A stretch of DNA of 6,611 bases, from contig JAZQWT010000158.1 of assembly GCA_045632485.1 (NCBI GenBank), positions 1 through 6,611 of the forward strand. Direction: 5' to 3'. A model generated the notes under the pieces. It had not been told where the DNA came from. It saw only the letters and a program-made list of their open reading frames with translations, and made no database searches. Source of the stretch: SIG575 sp045632485. Lineage in GTDB: Bacteria > Bacillota > Clostridia > Oscillospirales > Acutalibacteraceae. How positions within the stretch are numbered: position 1 is the stretch's first letter; the number at the start of each line of letters is the position of its first letter. Below are positions 1 to 6,429 of this stretch, piece after piece. The position numbers and the translations under genes are program-made.

Positions 1-8
1 CAATGAAC

Positions 9-13
9 GGAAG
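9..13 (+). promoter_or_regulatory. Ribosome binding site deciding the start of the PHP gene
   Basis: GGAAG lies 7 nt before the ATG at position 21. The earlier in-frame ATG at position 3 has only two bases of window sequence before it, so its own site cannot be judged. The spacing favours the ATG at 21, which also places the HxH metal motif close to the N-terminus, as is usual in PHP proteins. Confidence 0.6.
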
Positions 14-20
14 TGATTTT

Positions 21-704
21 ATGAAAAAATACAGATATCAGTTGCATACACACACTCATCCCTGCAGCCACTGCTCACATATGATGCCTGACGAGCTTAC
101 TGAGGCACTTCACGAGGGCAGGTATCAGGGATGTGTTCTTACTAACCATTTTTATTGGGGTAACACAGGAATTGACACCGACTTGCCTTGGGAGGAGTTT
201 GTAAAAGCTTATGAGGAAGACTATATTGCGTGTAAGAAAAGCGCTGAAAAATATGGTCTTGACATTATTTTTGCTGTTGAAGAAGAGGTTGAAAAAGGCC
301 TTGAAATACTTATCTACGGAGTTACTCCACAGGATTTATACAATCACCCCGAGCTGAAAGCATACGACATTAAAAACTGGTCTGAACTTCGTGAAGAATG
401 GGGCGCAGTTATTATTCAGGCTCATCCTTTCAGGAACAGAGCTTCTATTCCCGTTCAGAAAGTTTTCCTTCACAGTCTTATTGACGGAATTGAAATTTAC
501 AATTCAGGCCACAACCCCGAAGATAATGAAAAAGCTGTAAAATATGCAGAAAGCTATCCTGAACTCATTTTAACTTCAGGTGCCGATTCTCATTCAGGGA
601 AAAATGCGTGCGTCGGCGGAATCGAAACAGACGAAAGAATCCGAGACGAAAAAGACCTTGTGAAAATTTTAAAATCAAAGAATTTTGAAATAATTAAAAT
701 TTAA
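21..704 (+). CDS. PHP-domain metal-dependent phosphoesterase
   Basis: This 227-residue protein is a single, compact PHP domain (polymerase and histidinol phosphatase family), predicted to be a soluble cytoplasmic enzyme that hydrolyses a phosphoester at a multinuclear metal site. The family's motifs are visible in order: HTHTH at residues 9-13, TNHF with His43 (usual form TDH), the acidic EEE at 87-89, QAHPF with His135, a strand ending in DGIEIYN at 155-161, and GADSH with Asp189 and His191 near the C-terminus. These are the expected metal ligands. The length suits a stand-alone PHP phosphoesterase rather than a DNA polymerase or histidinol phosphatase of 250-280 residues, but the substrate cannot be told. 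The start at 21 is preferred over an in-frame ATG at 3 because of a GGAAG site at good spacing. It is followed after 67 nt by the MerR regulator gene on the same strand, which has its own promoter, so co-regulation is uncertain. The His-rich stretch at residues 9-20 (six His in twelve residues) is denser than usual. Confidence 0.88.
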   Translation: MKKYRYQLHTHTHPCSHCSHMMPDELTEALHEGRYQGCVLTNHFYWGNTGIDTDLPWEEFVKAYEEDYIACKKSAEKYGLDIIFAVEEEVEKGLEILIYGVTPQDLYNHPELKAYDIKNWSELREEWGAVIIQAHPFRNRASIPVQKVFLHSLIDGIEIYNSGHNPEDNEKAVKYAESYPELILTSGADSHSGKNACVGGIETDERIRDEKDLVKILKSKNFEIIKI

Positions 705-717
705 TTTTCTGAAACGC

Positions 718-748
718 TTGACATTTACCTTACGTTAAATATTAAAAT
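718..748 (+). promoter_or_regulatory. Promoter of the MerR gene with MerR-type 19-bp spacer and operator palindrome
   Basis: A perfect -35 box TTGACA (718-723) is followed by a -10 box TAAAAT (743-748, five of six matches to TATAAT) with a 19-nt spacer, the over-long spacing typical of promoters that MerR proteins untwist. An imperfect palindrome fills the spacer: ATTTACCTTACGTTAAAT at 723-740, with 14 of 18 positions matching its reverse complement and its centre between 731 and 732. A competing -10, TATTAA at 740-745, would give a 16-nt spacer. The architecture and its position just ahead of a merR gene suggest autoregulation; this is inference from the sequence. Confidence 0.72.
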
Positions 749-755
749 CAACCTG

Positions 756-764
756 AAAGGAGGT
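756..764 (+). promoter_or_regulatory. Strong ribosome binding site of the MerR gene
   Basis: AAAGGAGGT is a near-perfect Shine-Dalgarno sequence placed 7 nt before the ATG at 772. It fixes that start and predicts efficient translation. Confidence 0.85.
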
Positions 765-771
765 CAGTTTT

Positions 772-2046
772 ATGAAAATAAAAGAAGTAATTGAAAAGAC
801 AAAACTGACTGACCGCGCCATCAGGTTTTATATTGACAGCGGACTTGTTTCTCCCGGCATTGAAGAAAATTACAGCGGAAGAAAAAATATAGAATTTTCA
901 GATAAAGATGTTGAAAGACTTTCGCAGATTGCACTTTTAAGAAAAGCAGGTTTTTCAATTTCTGACATTAAAGAAATTATCTCGGACAACGGAAACATAA
1001 AAGATGTTATCTCAAGATTTGTTGAAACAACAAGCGAAGAAATCAGAACAAAATCTGAAGTTATTGAAAAGATGAAAAACATTTCTCTTGACGGCGAAAT
1101 TACAGTTGAAATGCTTTGCGAAAAACTTTCTGAAACGGCAGAGAAAAATGATTTGCCGCAGGAAGATACAACAGTAACAAAGAAACAGAAATTTATGAAA
1201 ATATTTTTCAGAGTTTTTTCTGTTACGGGAATAGTTACCTCCCTGGGATGGTTGATTTTTGCAGTAATTTATGATTTTCAAACATTTTCATATATGAAAA
1301 TAACACTTAAACATATCACCTGGTTTTTAACGATGCAATCAGGCATTCTCATAATTATGGGACTTTCAATATTTCTTTTGTGCGTCTGCAAAGTTCCCTT
1401 TTTATCAAAAGCACGAGAAACCTGTTGTTCATGGATTACCGTTATCATACTTCCGCTTCTTTTGCCTACGTTCTTATTATCTGTTTTCGGAATTGCTTTC
1501 AGTAATGCAGAATCAGAAACAACAAATCCTGAAAATTATATGGTGTTTGACTCCTTGGTAGAAAGCGAACTTGAAAACCAGCAATACTGTGCAAAATATT
1601 ATCAGACAGACGGAGAATCGGGAGAAGACCTTACACTGCAGACCGTTACCACCCTTGACCTTTTCCCTATCGGGATTCCGCCATCTGCTTATGATGAAGA
1701 AACAAATGACCTTAAAGAAACAACAAAATATTATTATAATTACGAGTTACTGTCGTCACCTAATTATGACATTTTTGCCGAATGGGTTTTAAACGACTAC
1801 GAATATAAAGAAGCAAAAGAAGATGCATATAATTTCACAGGATATGAAACAATTAACAAAGGTGATTGGGTGTGTCTGTATTTCGGAGCTTACGATGAAA
1901 ATATGGATGAATGGGAAGAAGAACAAAATCTTGAATACTTGATCTTTGCATATAACGATAATCAAAATAAAGTTAGATACATTTCAACAAAACGTTATTT
2001 TCTTTCCAAAGAAAACCCACCGTTTCAGACAACACTCGACTGGTAA
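772..2046 (+). CDS. Membrane-anchored MerR-family transcriptional regulator with extracytoplasmic domain
   Basis: This 424-residue protein begins with a MerR winged-helix DNA-binding domain (about residues 1-70). It shows the KIKEVIEKTKLTDRAIRFY helix-turn-helix, the GLVSPGIEENYSGRKN wing, and the FSDKDVERL...LRKAGFSISDIKEII region typical of the family. A helical, charged stretch at about 75-103 probably forms the dimerisation coiled coil. Three hydrophobic segments follow at about 146-167, 183-206 and 221-243. Lys/Arg-rich flanks before the first (TKKQKFMK) and between the second and third (CKVPFLSKAR) place those parts inside the cell. The acidic C-terminal domain of about 180 residues (245-424), rich in Tyr, Glu and Asp, would then lie outside. 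The usual MerR protein has 110-280 residues and is soluble, so this one looks like a one-component sensor that reads an external or membrane signal. The ligand is unknown and the C-terminal domain is not recognised. It has a strong ribosome binding site, its own MerR-type promoter and its own terminator, so it is probably monocistronic. Confidence 0.9.
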   Translation: MKIKEVIEKTKLTDRAIRFYIDSGLVSPGIEENYSGRKNIEFSDKDVERLSQIALLRKAGFSISDIKEIISDNGNIKDVISRFVETTSEEIRTKSEVIEKMKNISLDGEITVEMLCEKLSETAEKNDLPQEDTTVTKKQKFMKIFFRVFSVTGIVTSLGWLIFAVIYDFQTFSYMKITLKHITWFLTMQSGILIIMGLSIFLLCVCKVPFLSKARETCCSWITVIILPLLLPTFLLSVFGIAFSNAESETTNPENYMVFDSLVESELENQQYCAKYYQTDGESGEDLTLQTVTTLDLFPIGIPPSAYDEETNDLKETTKYYYNYELLSSPNYDIFAEWVLNDYEYKEAKEDAYNFTGYETINKGDWVCLYFGAYDENMDEWEEEQNLEYLIFAYNDNQNKVRYISTKRYFLSKENPPFQTTLDW

Positions 2047-2052
2047 ACAAGT

Positions 2053-2082
2053 AACGCACCATCAGCAGATGGTGCGTTTTTT
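2053..2082 (+). terminator. Rho-independent terminator after the MerR gene
   Basis: A perfect 11-bp stem pairs AACGCACCATC (2053-2063) with GATGGTGCGTT (2068-2078) around an AGCA loop, and its 3' arm runs into T's through 2082. It starts 6 nt after the stop codon. On the minus strand the same hairpin lies 11 nt beyond the end of the glycosidase gene, but it is followed by a broken T-tract (TTACTTGTTT), so it may stop the convergent operon only partly. Confidence 0.93.
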
Positions 2083-2093
2083 AATACTATAAA

Positions 2094-3623
2094 TTACTTG
2101 ACATCAATTATTTCTTTTGATTTTTCATTGTTCCAGATAATTTCAACTGTTACAGGCACATTTGATTTAATGTTCACTACAGGTTTTTCTTCCTCTGAAC
2201 TTCTCTTTTCGCAGATAAGTGTCAGTTCACCATCTTTGCCGAAAGGATATTTTTCAACACCGTGCTTGTCTGTAAGATTAATATGCCATGTGATTTTGTT
2301 TTTATCGGCATCGGGCTTGATACCAAAAACATATTCAAACATAATTGAAATCGGCACAAGTCCTGTCCAACCCACAAAATCAGCTTTTGACCAGTTCCCC
2401 TTTTCAGGTTTTCCGTTCTGCAATTCAGGTGCATAATTCTCAAAAACTGTTCCTGTTTCTTCAAACACTTTTGTAACCCAGTCAAGGTGATTACATGCAA
2501 TTTCATATGCCATATCATATTTTCCGTATTCATCAAGACCTTTTAAAACCATATAGTTTGTAGGTGCCCACACAGAGCCGCACCAATAGCGACCTTCGGT
2601 TCTGTATTCAGGATGATCTTTCGAAAGTGTAGGCACACGATGTTCAGTTTTAAATTCATTTTCATTGTTGAGATGAGAGATAAAATCTTCTTTTCTGTCT
2701 TCAGGCACACATTTTGCAAGAAGCGACCAGAAAGCACCGATATGCTTTACGCCATTGAAAGTATCGTCATTGCATTTGTCATAATAAAACTTTGTTTCAT
2801 CATCCCACAATTTTTCGTTGATAACTTTATAAAGTCTGTCGCGTTCTTCTGTAAGTTCAGCTTTGAATTCATCTCTGCCAAGCACAGCTGACATTTTGAG
2901 AAGAATGTTGCAGGCATTAAGTTCCTGCATACACGCATCAACCCAGATCATATGTCCATGGCTGTAGCAGACATGGTATTTTTCATCAAGTCTCGGGCAG
3001 TTATCCATTCCGCAACCGTAACCTGAAGAAAAATATGTACCGTCACGCCATGTGAAATGCTCCTGCATCCACTGGTGATAAGCCACAAGGCAGGGATATA
3101 CTCTGGCAAGTCTTTCTTTATCTCCGAAATTCAGGAAATAATCCCACTCGCACCAGGTCATAACTTCAGGACCTGTTGATGACGGGTCGTGTCTTGTGAA
3201 AACGTCGTCGCCTGTTTCTTCTTCAATCTGACGGCAGATAAATCCGTCATCGTGCTGATGGGAATAGAAGTTGTCAAAAGTTTTCTGGAATTTGAAAATT
3301 CTGTCTGCATATTTCCCGAACATCAGCATAAAAGCCGAATCCCACATAAAAATACAATCATTGAAAGCCGCATCGATAAAATTTGTTACAAAGCCTGTGC
3401 CTTCTTTCGGCTGACGAAGGTTTGAAAAAGCAATTTCCCACGCTTTCCAGTAGCAGTCAATACTGCTTTTATGATTTTCCCACAAAGGTACGGGAAGTTT
3501 ATCCTTCACCTCTTCAAAAACAGGAAGGGGTGATTTTTCCATTTGAGCACCGATGAAAGAATTTTCTTCCATCAGTTCTTTGTCGTCATATGTAATTTCG
3601 TTATTCTGTTTGAATCCTGCCAT
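2094..3623 (-). CDS. GH63/trehalase-like (alpha/alpha)6-barrel glycoside hydrolase
   Basis: This 509-residue protein resembles the catalytic domain of the GH63/MGH1-like clan, which includes mannosylglycerate hydrolase, the YgjK-type alpha-glucosidases and trehalase relatives. Visible family landmarks are FMWDSAFML (92-100), HDDGFI (124-129), GYGCGMDNCPR (201-211) with Asp207 as the candidate general acid, GRYWCGSVWAPTNY (344-357), and GTVFENYAPE (391-400) with Glu395 as the candidate base. GWTGLVPISIMFEYVFGI (418-435) closes the barrel, and a beta-rich tail runs from about 440 to 509. The roles of Asp207 and Glu395 are inferred from family patterns. There is no signal peptide or membrane segment, so it is probably cytoplasmic and inverting. 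The substrate is unknown; alpha-linked glucosides or mannosides are typical for the clan. It is the last gene of the minus-strand operon, starting 22 nt after the stop of the GH36-like gene. Its Shine-Dalgarno is weak (AGACGGCG region), so translation may depend on coupling to the upstream gene. An alternative start at Met18 is possible but less likely. Confidence 0.85.
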   Translation of the reverse strand: MAGFKQNNEITYDDKELMEENSFIGAQMEKSPLPVFEEVKDKLPVPLWENHKSSIDCYWKAWEIAFSNLRQPKEGTGFVTNFIDAAFNDCIFMWDSAFMLMFGKYADRIFKFQKTFDNFYSHQHDDGFICRQIEEETGDDVFTRHDPSSTGPEVMTWCEWDYFLNFGDKERLARVYPCLVAYHQWMQEHFTWRDGTYFSSGYGCGMDNCPRLDEKYHVCYSHGHMIWVDACMQELNACNILLKMSAVLGRDEFKAELTEERDRLYKVINEKLWDDETKFYYDKCNDDTFNGVKHIGAFWSLLAKCVPEDRKEDFISHLNNENEFKTEHRVPTLSKDHPEYRTEGRYWCGSVWAPTNYMVLKGLDEYGKYDMAYEIACNHLDWVTKVFEETGTVFENYAPELQNGKPEKGNWSKADFVGWTGLVPISIMFEYVFGIKPDADKNKITWHINLTDKHGVEKYPFGKDGELTLICEKRSSEEEKPVVNIKSNVPVTVEIIWNNEKSKEIIDVK

Positions 3624-3645
3624 AATTTCGCCGTCTTTCTCTTAA

Positions 3646-5979
3646 TTAATGTTTTTCGCAGATGTACACATTGCATTCGGCATCAGACTTGCGTCTTTCA
3701 GTAAACATTGCGTGTACTTTTATTTTCTTGCCCTGGAGATTTTCAGGAAGCGGGAAGAAAAAAGTATTGTTTTTATCTGTACCGCAAACTGCATGTTCCC
3801 ATTGATTTGCCTTGTAGTCAGGTGCTCTCCTTGGGAAACCGAGAAGCTTTCCGTCAACTTCCGCTACGCAGTAAACGCATTCCTCACCATGCTCTCCCTC
3901 AACTGCAACAGCAAGGCTTGACTCATTCTTATATTCAGGAAGAGTAAATTCCTGCCACTTTTCGCAGTAAACATTTTTATATCTGTAATGAGCCTGCATA
4001 TTGTTGGCAAATGCATCTTTTGTTTCAATAACCTTTCCGTCTTTTATAAGCCTGATATTATAAATTCTGTCTACAGGTTTTTCTATACGGAGATAGCGTA
4101 TTTTATCCTTGAGAGCATAACTTGCCACAACCTTTTTGCCGTGAAGAGTATAAAGTGTGTGAGCAGTAAATTTTATAATTTCTGATGTGAAATCATCATC
4201 TTTAACAGACATATTCACAAAGTCTGAACTTTTCCATTCAATAAGGTCAGATGAATATTCTGCAATGAGAGGTACTTTCTGTGTTTCAACTTCACGTGTT
4301 GCATAGTCACCTGAGAAAAATTCAATTTCCACTTTGTCTGCATCGATTGCTTCCTTGAAATCAACTCTCAGGCAACCGCCACAGATTCTTCTGCTTTCAT
4401 CAAGATATGTTTTTGACTGTGAATCAAAGAAAGTATCATCTTTGCCGTCAAACATTGCACCTGCTTCGCAACCGCGGAGTTTGTAATGCTTCTGATTGAA
4501 GAAAGCATCTCTTGCTTTTTGCACTTCGGGAATCTGCGTTTCACCTGAACGGAGAATGCTTCTTTTTTCAAGAGCATCATTTGTAATTGCATACATCGCA
4601 GATTCGTAAAGGGTTTCACCGTTTTCAGGTCTTATGTTTTCATTTTCAAGTTTGCCGAGATACAAAGGTGCTTTTTCTTTTATATCTGTTTTTTCAATTT
4701 CAGCAAAAGGAGTCACTTCACCGTTTACAAGAATATTGATTTTTCCACCCTGAGAAGAAAGATATTTTACTTCCAGAGGTGTTCCGTTTTTATCTTCTTT
4801 TACAATTTCATATTCGCAGTTTGTAAGCATAAGTTCTGCTTCCTCTGCCGTTGCAATTTCAACAAGGGTTGCACGGAAAGGCATAAGTTCAATTTCCACT
4901 GTGTCACCTACATTGAAAAAGCCTAAATGCTTTTCATAAGGATGATGGATATTCACTGCCACTTTTTCGTCGGTTTCAATGCCTGTTTCTTCACCGATTT
5001 TAATTTCAATTTTCTTTGTTTCCCACGAATTATTACCTGTTGAAATAAAACGCTTTGTACTGCTTCCGCGTGATACTGCATTTTCACCGTAGCTTTCAGG
5101 CAGAATTTTTCCGTTTACTAAAATTTTCGCATTTCTTGCGTGCAGATTGTATACCCTTGCAAGCTTTGGCAATTCATCATCGCGCATAAGCCACGGATTA
5201 CCATAAATTTCAGGAGCAAGAATAAGCGAACGGTTAAAAGCCTGATAAATAAGTTCATCTTCAAAATAATCTATTGAAGATGAAATGCATACACCGTGGT
5301 CTTCTGCAAGACGTTCAAGGTTATTTGTGTGACCTCTTGTGAACATAAAAGCTCTGTTGTGCATTGCAGTATTATGATTGCAGGAAAGAATATCAACATA
5401 AGTTTCAACTCCTCCCCAAAGGTAAGTTGTTATATGCTTTTCTGCCTCATAGAATTCAAGGCGGTGATTAAGTACAATTAAATCGGGTGAATATTTTCTG
5501 CATTCACGGAGCATCTCTGCAAAAACACCCGCTTTTTCAGGACGGAGATGTCCGCACACACCATCAAGCTTGAAAAGTGCAAACTCGTGGTCACGGCAAA
5601 GATGAACGAAGAAATCAAAACGCTCTTTCTGACTTTCTTCTGTGTCACCGTAGCCGTCAGGACTTCCCCATAAGCCCATACGGATTCCTATTTCTTTTGC
5701 CTTTTTTACAACATTTGTGTATTCTTCGGGATACTGACTGCAGAATTTTTCACCTTTAAGATTACCGTAACCCTCACTTGCACCGTCAAAGTTACCTGCA
5801 TCCCAGGCATAAATTTTTATCTGCATTCCGTATGTATCCTGAAGATATTTGAAGAAATCAAGGTTTATAAGAGTGTGCTCCTCTGTTGAACCTTCGTTTG
5901 TATTATTAATCCATGAAAAATACTGTGGTACTGATGGTGTTAATTCGTCTGCACCTGCATTTTTTGCTGTTTTGTTCAT
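3646..5979 (-). CDS. GH36/melibiase-like TIM-barrel glycosidase with discoidin-like C-terminal domain
   Basis: This 777-residue, multidomain, probably cytoplasmic protein has no signal peptide. Residues 17-290 look like a divergent alpha-galactosidase-type (GH36/GH27-like) TIM barrel. Barrel strands are suggested at IKIYAWDAGNFDG (54-66), IRMGLWGSPDGYG (99-111), FALFKLDG (133-140) and LIVLNH (167-172). Asp139 in KLD matches the nucleophile position of the family's K-x-D motif. Glu192 or Asp196 in LWGGVETYVDI (187-197) are candidates for the acid/base. A beta-sandwich typical of the barrel's C-terminal side follows at about 300-375. A region at about 500-640 resembles an F5/8 type C (discoidin) carbohydrate-binding fold (AMFDGKDDTFFDS, CLRVDF, then SSDLIEW and KIRYLRIEK). 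A last beta-rich region covers about 660-777. Domain edges are estimates. The N-terminal beta-supersandwich of classical GH36 enzymes is absent, so specificity should not be assumed. AGGAGAG sits 6 nt before the ATG. The gene follows the small membrane protein gene by 14 nt and precedes the GH63-like gene by 22 nt, which points to joint degradation of one glycan. Confidence 0.8.
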   Translation of the reverse strand: MNKTAKNAGADELTPSVPQYFSWINNTNEGSTEEHTLINLDFFKYLQDTYGMQIKIYAWDAGNFDGASEGYGNLKGEKFCSQYPEEYTNVVKKAKEIGIRMGLWGSPDGYGDTEESQKERFDFFVHLCRDHEFALFKLDGVCGHLRPEKAGVFAEMLRECRKYSPDLIVLNHRLEFYEAEKHITTYLWGGVETYVDILSCNHNTAMHNRAFMFTRGHTNNLERLAEDHGVCISSSIDYFEDELIYQAFNRSLILAPEIYGNPWLMRDDELPKLARVYNLHARNAKILVNGKILPESYGENAVSRGSSTKRFISTGNNSWETKKIEIKIGEETGIETDEKVAVNIHHPYEKHLGFFNVGDTVEIELMPFRATLVEIATAEEAELMLTNCEYEIVKEDKNGTPLEVKYLSSQGGKINILVNGEVTPFAEIEKTDIKEKAPLYLGKLENENIRPENGETLYESAMYAITNDALEKRSILRSGETQIPEVQKARDAFFNQKHYKLRGCEAGAMFDGKDDTFFDSQSKTYLDESRRICGGCLRVDFKEAIDADKVEIEFFSGDYATREVETQKVPLIAEYSSDLIEWKSSDFVNMSVKDDDFTSEIIKFTAHTLYTLHGKKVVASYALKDKIRYLRIEKPVDRIYNIRLIKDGKVIETKDAFANNMQAHYRYKNVYCEKWQEFTLPEYKNESSLAVAVEGEHGEECVYCVAEVDGKLLGFPRRAPDYKANQWEHAVCGTDKNNTFFFPLPENLQGKKIKVHAMFTERRKSDAECNVYICEKH

Positions 5980-5985
5980 AAAAAT

Positions 5986-5992
5986 CTCTCCT
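5986..5992 (-). promoter_or_regulatory. Ribosome binding site of the GH36-like gene
   Basis: On the minus strand AGGAGAG lies 6 nt before the ATG at 5979, in the 14-nt gap after the membrane protein's stop codon. This fixes the start and argues against an N-terminal extension for this unusually barrel-first protein. Confidence 0.85.
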
Positions 5993-5993
5993 G

Positions 5994-6338
5994 TTATTTA
6001 AGTATGTATCCAAGTCCCATTATCAGATAAAGAGGACCAAGGCAATAGACCATAAACATTTCTTCGTGAGGCACTTTTGTTTTGAAACAATCTGTCAACA
6101 ACAGAAATTCAAAAATATATGCACCTGTACCGCAGAAGTATCCTATACCTTTGAAAATATGATAAACATCGTCGAAAAAGAACGACAAAATAAACATTAC
6201 TGCTGCCACACCCACAAGGAAGTTACGGACAAGTAACATCAGGTAGTCAAGCTTGGGATGGTCAGGATGTACTAATTCTTTTCTGTCGGGAATTGTTTTA
6301 TCAAGAATTTTTTTAATTTGTTTTAAAAATTTGCTCAT
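5994..6338 (-). CDS. Small membrane protein of unknown function with three predicted helices
   Basis: I do not recognise a family for this 114-residue protein. It has a basic N-terminal segment (residues 1-24, with the Lys-rich MSKFLKQIKKILDK). A His-containing patch (HPDHPKLDY, 24-32) follows, then three hydrophobic segments at about 33-55, 61-82 and 93-113. The positive N-terminus suggests that it lies in the cytoplasm, which would put the short C-terminus outside. Short loops carry DDVYH between helices one and two and KTKVPHEE between two and three. The start is supported by GAGGG 6 nt upstream (6345-6349). It sits in the glycosidase operon, 14 nt before the GH36-like gene. That position could mean a role in membrane association or sensing for the pathway, or simply shared transcription. 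It is too small to be a sugar transporter on its own. Confidence 0.8.
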   Translation of the reverse strand: MSKFLKQIKKILDKTIPDRKELVHPDHPKLDYLMLLVRNFLVGVAAVMFILSFFFDDVYHIFKGIGYFCGTGAYIFEFLLLTDCFKTKVPHEEMFMVYCLGPLYLIMGLGYILK

Positions 6339-6429
6339 CGCTTTCCCTCTTAATTTTTTATTTATTTACATCTTTTAAAATCACATTACCGTCACGGCAA
6401 AACCGCACAACACTCATCGAAATATTCTC
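6339..6429 (-). other. Intergenic gap upstream of the small membrane protein gene
   Basis: These 91 nt separate the end of the partial upstream gene from the membrane protein gene. There is no convincing terminator: the only hairpin is a short CGG/CCG stem without a T-run, near 6394-6404. A weak possible promoter can be drawn on the minus strand (TTGCCG, then 17 nt, then TAAAAG, four of six matches each), so the three-gene operon could begin here or be read through from upstream. Confidence 0.3.
6345..6349 (-). promoter_or_regulatory. Ribosome binding site of the small membrane protein gene
   Basis: On the minus strand GAGGG, within AGAGGGAAAG, lies 6 nt before the ATG at 6338. It supports this short gene being real and not a chance open frame. 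Confidence 0.75.

Noticed and set aside
680..712. AT-only inverted repeat after the PHP gene (AAAATT / AATTTT) as a possible terminator.
   Set aside because: It has no G-C pairs in the stem and no proper T-run, so it would be too unstable to act as an intrinsic terminator.
870..1281. Two minus-strand open frames opposite the MerR gene.
   Set aside because: Both lie inside a confidently identified MerR domain and membrane region and show no features of their own.
1571..1792. Plus-strand open frame of 73 codons in another frame of the MerR gene.
   Set aside because: It is out of frame inside the extracytoplasmic domain region, with no family signal.
2098..2436. Plus-strand open frame of 112 codons within the GH63-like gene.
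   Set aside because: It is antisense to a well-supported enzyme gene and has no domain. It is a by-product of the opposite coding frame.
3649..3947. Two overlapping plus-strand open frames of 79-90 codons across the 3' end of the GH36-like gene.
   Set aside because: They overlap each other and a real gene on the other strand, and their translations are not protein-like.
6358..6417. A 19-codon open frame on the minus strand, in the same frame as the partial upstream gene just after its stop codon (23 sense codons follow the TAA).
   Set aside because: It has no ribosome binding site, and an open stretch of this length is expected by chance about a third of the time. The upstream protein already ends naturally after an Ig-like strand, so a nonsense mutation is not needed to explain it.
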